A DNA stretch of 64,000 nucleotides from Sialis fuliginosa. Taxonomy: Eukaryota > Arthropoda > Insecta > Megaloptera > Sialidae. Made by a program: the position numbers and the translations under genes. The DNA is taken from contig OY540822.1 in assembly GCA_961205875.1 (NCBI GenBank), positions 2,978,501 through 3,042,500 on the forward strand, written 5' to 3'. Shown here piece by piece: positions 58,376 to 64,000 of this stretch (the first letter of the stretch is position 1; each line of letters starts with the position of its first letter). Under the pieces are notes generated by a model. It searched no databases and was not told the origin of the DNA. It saw nothing but the letters and a program-made list of their open reading frames with translations.

Positions 58376-59309
58376 CAAAGCTGTGCGGTACTCGAGTACA
58401 AGTACTCGAGTACTGTACTCTAAGTACTTTTAGTGTACTCGGTACTCAGTCCACGAGTATTTTACTTTTAATGTACTTGTACTTGTACTTATCCCATTTT
58501 AAACGGCGAAAAAGTACTCGAGTACATTTCCGTGTACTCGAGTACATTTTCGTGTACTCGAGTACATTTTGATGTACTCGAGTACAATTGTGTACTCGAG
58601 TACATTTTCGTGTACTCGAGTACATTTCCGTGTACTCGAGTACATTGAACTACACATTAAGTACAATTTTATGCGAGTTCAGACTTGCACAAAACATATT
58701 AGTTATTCACTGCCTTGGCGCCAAATAAGTCGGTTTCATTGTAGCAGTATAATAGCCGAGTTTGAATTGCAATTCAAATGTTAACATTTTTTTTTTGTTA
58801 GTAATCTTACAAGTATATCAATAATGTAGGTATGTCGTATGAGCTAGAGCTAATAGTTAGTGATTTCAGCAGATATTTATGTATATGTAGGTACCTAATA
58901 TTCATATGCGTTATGCATACTTATGTGTTATGTTCATAATAACAATTAAGTCTAAATATATACTTATATATATATATATATATATTTTTTCATTTGCGAC
59001 AATTGTAAACAATCTTCGTCGCCATGCTCTCACATACGAAAACTTTTGAAAAATTCGTCATTCTTAAAGCAAATAAAATAGGATTATAAACAATTTAGTG
59101 TTTTATTATAAGCACAACCCTTAGTTAGGTACCTTAGCCACCCCACTCCCTCATCATTCAATATTGAAAATGTACTCGGTACTCTGTACTTGTACTCTGT
59201 ACTCGAGTACTTCTAATTGTGTACTTGTACTTGGTACTCGAGTACATTTTAGGCAGTGTACTTGTACTCGGTACTCGAGTACTTTTTGTTTGTACTCGGA
59301 ACAGCTCTG
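58376..59309. mobile_element. hAT MITE rich in GTACTCGAGTAC
   Basis: The ends CAAAGCTGTG and …CAGCTCTG are imperfect inverted repeats, with ATGGTGTG on both sides (58368-58375 and 59310-59317), an 8-bp duplication. It contains a 20-bp tandem array and other GTACTCGAGTAC-type sites. No transposase. Confidence 0.85.
58513..58646. repeat. 20-bp tandem array of a 12-bp palindrome
   Basis: GTACTCGAGTAC recurs at 58514, 58534, 58554, 58574, 58592, 58612 and 58632 with TTTCCGT- or TTTTCGT-like spacers. Each unit is self-complementary. Confidence 0.92.
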
Positions 59310-59825
59310 ATGGTGTGAATATAGCGCTTTTTGGAAAATAAGACATCTTAAAACAAACTTGTTTTAATTTGGTCAAAAATCTATAAATATTTGGAAACTA
59401 CATAAAAAATAGAATAAAGTGACCTGTATCGGAAGTATTTTGGTTGAAACCAAAATATTTGGCGGCAATTTCAAAATCGACTATTTTTACAAAAAATCAA
59501 ACTTAATGTTTTGGTACCACATTCGGCCAAAATTGAATATTTAGCTCTGAAACCGATTTCAAATGAAAGATCAACAAAAAACGAAGAAAATGAGCTCTAT
59601 AACATGCATAATAAGGGACATTTTGAAAAATAAGGTACTATCGAAAAAAGTCTAATGTCGCTCGATTTCAAAAGTTTAAAAAATCGTAATTTGGCCAAAA
59701 AAGGGGGCGGGGGGAAAAGATTTGGGAAACATGTTTTTTTGATATGTACTTTGAGAAAAAAAATTGGGAGCAAAATCGGTGACATACGTGCGCCCTGTTT
59801 TTTAAAAAACTACTGGAAAAAAAGG

Positions 59826-61271
59826 TAAAAAAGGTAATATTAAAGCTTAAATAATCACCTATTGTCTAGTAGTATTTAAAAAATGTTTAATTTTAACTTA
59901 ACCCTTCAAATACGAAAAACAAAACAGTGTTCGAATTGAAATAATCCTGTAAAAATTACCTTTTTTTAATCATAGATCTAATGTTTAAAATGTATCCAGA
60001 AATTAAGTTCTACCATAGAATATGAAAATTAAACTTATTACCTTCTATGTGAACAAAGGTTCCAGTAAAAATCTTTTAATTTGGCTGAGAAATTGCATTT
60101 TTAATTTTTTGTATACGTTTAGGACTTGACCGTACTTTTTATAACAAGTTTTTCTTTGGGATTTTTTTTTCGAAAAACAATCGATTTTTGAGAAAAATTG
60201 TAAGAGGGAAAAAGTTTTTCTTTCTTGTTAAAGAATATTCATAATTTTTTTCAGATGTTTAATATCAATATTGTGGGATCAAGTTTATTTTTAATAGGGT
60301 ACTTTTTCATTCAAACTTGAATATCTCGGCATCAAAAAATGTGACAATCATTTTTTAAAAAGCATTTTGAAACTGAGAAAATTTACTAAATGATGAATAT
60401 CATGGAATTTTGAAAAAAAAATCATACATCCCCATGTGAAGTTTCTATAACTGCAAATAAATAATTAATTCTTTTTTTAGTCAACTACGTGCGGACAAAA
60501 AAAAATTCAGTTACTTTGAACGAATAAGCGGTGAAAATTCAATGAAAATTAATTTCACTGTCGAAATCAAGAGTCTTTCATATGTTGTTGAACGTTTTTT
60601 CATGATTACACGCAGTTGACTAAAAATTGAAAAATTGAAATTTTTTGCAATTATGGAAGATACACACGGGGATGTATGATTTTTTTTTCCAAACTCCATG
60701 ATATTCATCATTTAGTAAATTTTCTCAGTTTCAAAATGCTTTTTAAAAAATGATTGTCACATTTTTTGATGCCGAGATATTCAAGTTTGAATGAAAAAGT
60801 ACCCTATTAAAAATAAACTTGATCCCACAATATTGATATTAAACATCTGAAAAAAATTATGAATATTCTTTAACAAGAAAGAAAAACTTTTTCCCTCTTA
60901 CAATTTTTCTCAAAAATCGATTGTTTTTCGAAAAAAAAATTCCAAAGAAAAACTTGTTATAAAAAGTACGGTCAAGTCCTAAACGTATACAAAAAATTAA
61001 AAATGCAATTTCTCAGCCAAATTAAAAGATTTTTACTGGAACCTTTGTTCACATAGAAGGTAATAAGTTTAATTTTCATATTCTATGGTAGAACTTAATT
61101 TCTGGATACATTCTAAACATTAGATCTATGATTAAAAAAAGGTAATTTTTACAGAATTATTTCAATTCGAACACTGTTTTGTTTTTCGTATTTGAAGGGT
61201 TAAGTTAAAATTAAACATTTTTTAAATACTACTAGACAATAGGTGATTATTTAAGCTTTAATATTACCTTT
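59826..61271. mobile_element. 1.45-kb palindromic element
   Basis: AAAAAAGGTAATATTAAAGC at the left is mirrored near 61271. The arms are about 650 bp and close to identical, with a centre of roughly 150 bp. It is adjacent to the previous palindrome. Neither a duplication nor coding potential was found. Confidence 0.82.
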
Positions 61272-61275
61272 TTTT

Positions 61276-61704
61276 ATTTTCTGTGCGACCAACATTAGGC
61301 CCTTTATGATCGTTTAAAACTTTTTGGTACTTTTTTCATTCAAACTCGAATATCGCGACACCAAAAAATTATAAAACAAATTCGAAAAAGCGTTTTAAAG
61401 CAGAAAAAATATCCTACAAAATGGTTATTTTGAAATTTTAGAAAAAAAAATTAACATCCCCGTGGGCATCTTTCAAAATTGCAAAAAAAAATCAACTTTT
61501 TTATTTTTTATTAAACCGCGATTTGGTCACAAAAATAAGTTTAATAACAGAAAAATACCTCTAAATTCGAAAAGACGATAAAATTTCCGTCAATTTTCAT
61601 ATCCTATAAGTAAAAAAAGGATCATATTTGACCTATCGGCATTACTTCGAAAATGAGCAATTTTTTCGAAAAATAAAAGTGGTCCTTTAATTTTTTCCGT
61701 GAGT
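61276..61704. mobile_element. Truncated Tc1-like non-autonomous end
   Basis: The right end on the minus strand reads CACTCACGGAAAAAATTAAA, similar in style to the CACTCATCC family and to known Tc1/mariner-type ends. The body (61321-61500) is a diverged relative of 60290-60450. No left end was found. Confidence 0.45.
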
Positions 61705-61904
61705 GTATATATATAGATTTTGAAGCGTAGAAATCGAAAAAAATAATCCGGACTGGTTAAAAGTGGTACGATACCCCAAAAATGAGGTTGAAGTGTAAAA
61801 TTCCGTTTTCTATCGTTTTTTTAAATCTAAAATGACAGTGAGGCATGTTTTCACCGAAAATGTTTTATATCTTGCATACGGGTAATTTTTAGTCAAATTT
61901 ACTT

Positions 61905-64000
61905 TAATCAAACAAATATTTGATCCGATATGATCGAATTGGATTTAAAATTAATTATTATATTTGTATTATCAAATTGAGTCAAAAAGTGTCAATTAAC
62001 TCAAATTACATCAAATTATGTCAAATCTAGTCGTTTTGACGCTTAATTGCTAAATAGCATCCTAACTATTCGAATCGTTTCAAAATATTTGATCCGATAT
62101 TATCGAATTGGATTTAAAATTAATTATTTTATTTGTATTATCGAATTGAGTCAAAAAGTGTCAATTCACTCCAATTACATCAAATTATGTCAAATCTAGT
62201 CGATTAGAATCTAAATTGCCAAATAGCATCCAAACTATTCGAATCGTTTCAAAATATTTGATCCGATATGATCGACTTGGATTTAAAATTAATTATTATA
62301 TTTGTATTATCGAATTGAGTCAAAAAGTGTCAATTCCCTCAAATTACATTAAATTATGTCAAATCTAGTCGTTTCGACTCGAAATTGCCAAATAGCATCC
62401 AAACTATTCGAATCGTTTCAAAATATTTGATCCGATATGATCGAATTTGATTTAAAATTAATTATTATATTTGTATTATCGAATGGAGTCAAAAAGTGTC
62501 AATTCACTCTAATTACATCAAATTATGTCAAATCAAGTCCTTTCGACTCTAAATTGCCAAATAGCATCCAAACTATTCGAATCGATTCAAAAAATTTGAT
62601 CCAATATAGTCGAATAGGTACGAATCGACAAGATTATTATCAAATCATACAAATTACACTGAAATAAATCAAATCAAGTCTAATTGTGTTCATCTGTCTA
62701 TTTCGAAAGATTTAAAATTAATTCTTTTATTTGTATAATAGAATTGAGTCAAAAAGTGTCAATTCACTCAAATTACATCAAATTATTTTAAATCTAATCG
62801 TTTCGACTCTAAATTGCCAGATAGCATCCAAACTGTTCGAATCGATTCAAAAAATTTGACCCGATATGGTCGAATTGGAATTAAAATTAATAATTTTATT
62901 TGTATAATCGAATTGTGTCAAAAAGTGTCAATTCAATCAAATTACATCAAATTATGTCAAATCTAGTCGTTTCGACTCTAAATTGCCAAACATGATCCAA
63001 ACTATTCGAATCGATTCAAAAAATTTGATCCGATATGGTCGAATTGGATTTAAAATTTATTATTTTATTTGTATTATCGAATTGAGTCAAAAAGTGTCAA
63101 TTCACTCAAATTACATTAAATTATGTCAAATCTAGTCGTTTCGCCTCTTAATTGCCAGACAGCATCCAAACTATTCGAATCGAAAAAAAAATTTGATCCG
63201 ATATGGTCGAATTGGATTTAAAATTAATTATTTTATTTGTATTATCGAATTGAGTGAAAAAGTGTCAATTCACTCAAATTATATCAAATTATGTCAAATC
63301 TAGTCGTTTCGACTCTAAATTGCCAAATAGCATCCAAACTATTCGAATCGATTCAAAAAATTTGATCCGATATGGTCGAATTGGATTTAAAATTAATTAT
63401 TATATTTGTATTATCAAATTGAGTCAAAAAGTGTCAATTCACTCAAATTACATTAAATTATGTCAAATCTAGTCGTTTCGACTCTAAATTGCCAAATAGC
63501 ATCCAAACTATTCGAATCGTTTCAAAAAATTAGATCGGATATGATCGAATTGGATTTACAATTAATTATTATATTTGTATTATCGAATTGAGTCAAAAAG
63601 TGTCAATTCACTCAAATTATGTCAAATCTAGTCGATTCGACTCTAAATTGCCAAATAGCATCCAAACTATTCGATTCGTTTCAAAATATTTGATCCGATT
63701 TGATCGAATTGGATTTAAAAATAATTATTATATTTGTAGTATCGAATTGAGTCTAAAAGTGTCGATTCACTCAAATTATGTCAAATTATGTCAAATCTAG
63801 TCGTTTTGACTCTAAATTGCCAAAAAGCATCCAAACTATTCGAATCGTTTCAAAATATTTGATCCGATATGATCGAATTGGATTTAAAATTAATTATTAT
63901 ATTTGTATTATCAAATTGAGTCAAAAAGTGTCAATTCACTCAAATTATGTCAAATCTAGTCGATTCGACTCTAAATTGCCAAATAGTATCCAACCTATTC
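61905..64000. repeat. 169-bp satellite array running off the window
   Basis: GATCCGATATGATCGAATTG recurs about every 169 bp: 61922, 62091, 62260, 62429, 62598, then after a 91-bp extra segment 62858, 63027, 63195, 63364, 63533, 63692 and 63861. The unit is AT-rich with TCAAATTATGTCAAATCTAG. One unit is short by about 10 bp. Short frames in it are periodic artefacts. Confidence 0.93.

Larger units (their letters stand above)
57396..59819. mobile_element. 2.42-kb palindrome with a hAT element in it
   Basis: The arms 57396-57933 and about 59281-59819 are reverse complements, starting TTTCCAGTAG. Inner arm text on both sides includes the hAT end CAGAGCTGTTCCGAGTAC. The true hAT copy lies at 58376-59309. 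No duplication was found at the outer ends. Confidence 0.75.

Noticed and set aside
58513-58646. CRISPR-like array
   Set aside because: Repeats of 12 bp with near-identical 8-bp spacers are a simple tandem repeat in an insect-type hAT element, with no unique spacers or cas genes.
62437-63800. Frames of 70-76 aa in the satellite
   Set aside because: Periodic frames generated by the 169-bp unit.
1-64000. Host genes, tRNA or rRNA
   Set aside because: No multi-exon host-like protein and no RNA gene pattern was found; all supportable coding sequence belongs to transposable elements.

Overview
The window looks like repeat-rich, AT-rich arthropod chromatin, most likely from an insect. It carries env-bearing errantivirus-type Gypsy elements, a BEL/Pao element, hAT-type ends and many TA-flanked foldback elements. 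The species cannot be named from the sequence; a hemipteran is a guess. I found no host gene, rRNA, tRNA or CRISPR. Almost every long open frame belongs to a transposable element, and the long frames inside palindromes or tandem repeats are artefacts of those repeats.

Left nest (1.87-32.7 kb). Gypsy element A (minus strand, 609-bp LTRs, target duplication ATAG) is split in its integrase by DNA transposon D (about 540-bp inverted ends, duplication TGTGCA, intron-containing DDE transposase on the minus strand). D is split in an intron by a BEL/Pao element (minus strand, 643-bp LTRs, duplication ACTAT). The BEL element is split twice: by a 2.47-kb palindromic element (TA duplication) and by a nearly complete errantivirus E1 (plus strand, 526-bp LTRs, duplication CGGG, gag-pol-env). 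D is also interrupted by one copy of a 2.2-2.6 kb family called R here. Each outer reading frame resumes on the far side of each insert, and each target duplication could be found by eye.

Middle nest (32.7-43.8 kb). A decayed second errantivirus E2 (gag tail, protease, pieces of env, one LTR) is interrupted by a hAT-ended inverted array of about 162-bp repeats. Inside that array sits a hAT element (8-bp duplication ATGGATAC), inside it a solo E1-family LTR (CGCG), and inside that a 1.78-kb palindromic element (TA). The env remnant of E2 is separately interrupted by a 1.75-kb GC-rich segment with 45-bp tandem repeats, probably a solo LTR (GATT).

Right part (43.8-61.7 kb). This is a run of non-coding palindromic and inverted-repeat elements: two copies of one family starting CACTCATCC, two more R copies, a CAGGGTGAG palindrome, others, and a hAT element rich in GTACTCGAGTAC. 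From about 61.9 kb to the window end there is a 169-bp satellite that runs off the edge.

How the parts work together: the retroelements encode Gag, protease, reverse transcriptase, RNase H, integrase and, for E1 and E2, an envelope-like protein. D encodes a cut-and-paste transposase. Nearly all frames carry indels or stops, so the locus is probably not a source of active proteins, although the low LTR divergence of the BEL element and E1 (about 0.6-0.8 percent by eye) indicates recent insertion. The many long hairpins could give double-stranded RNA if transcribed; that is inference.
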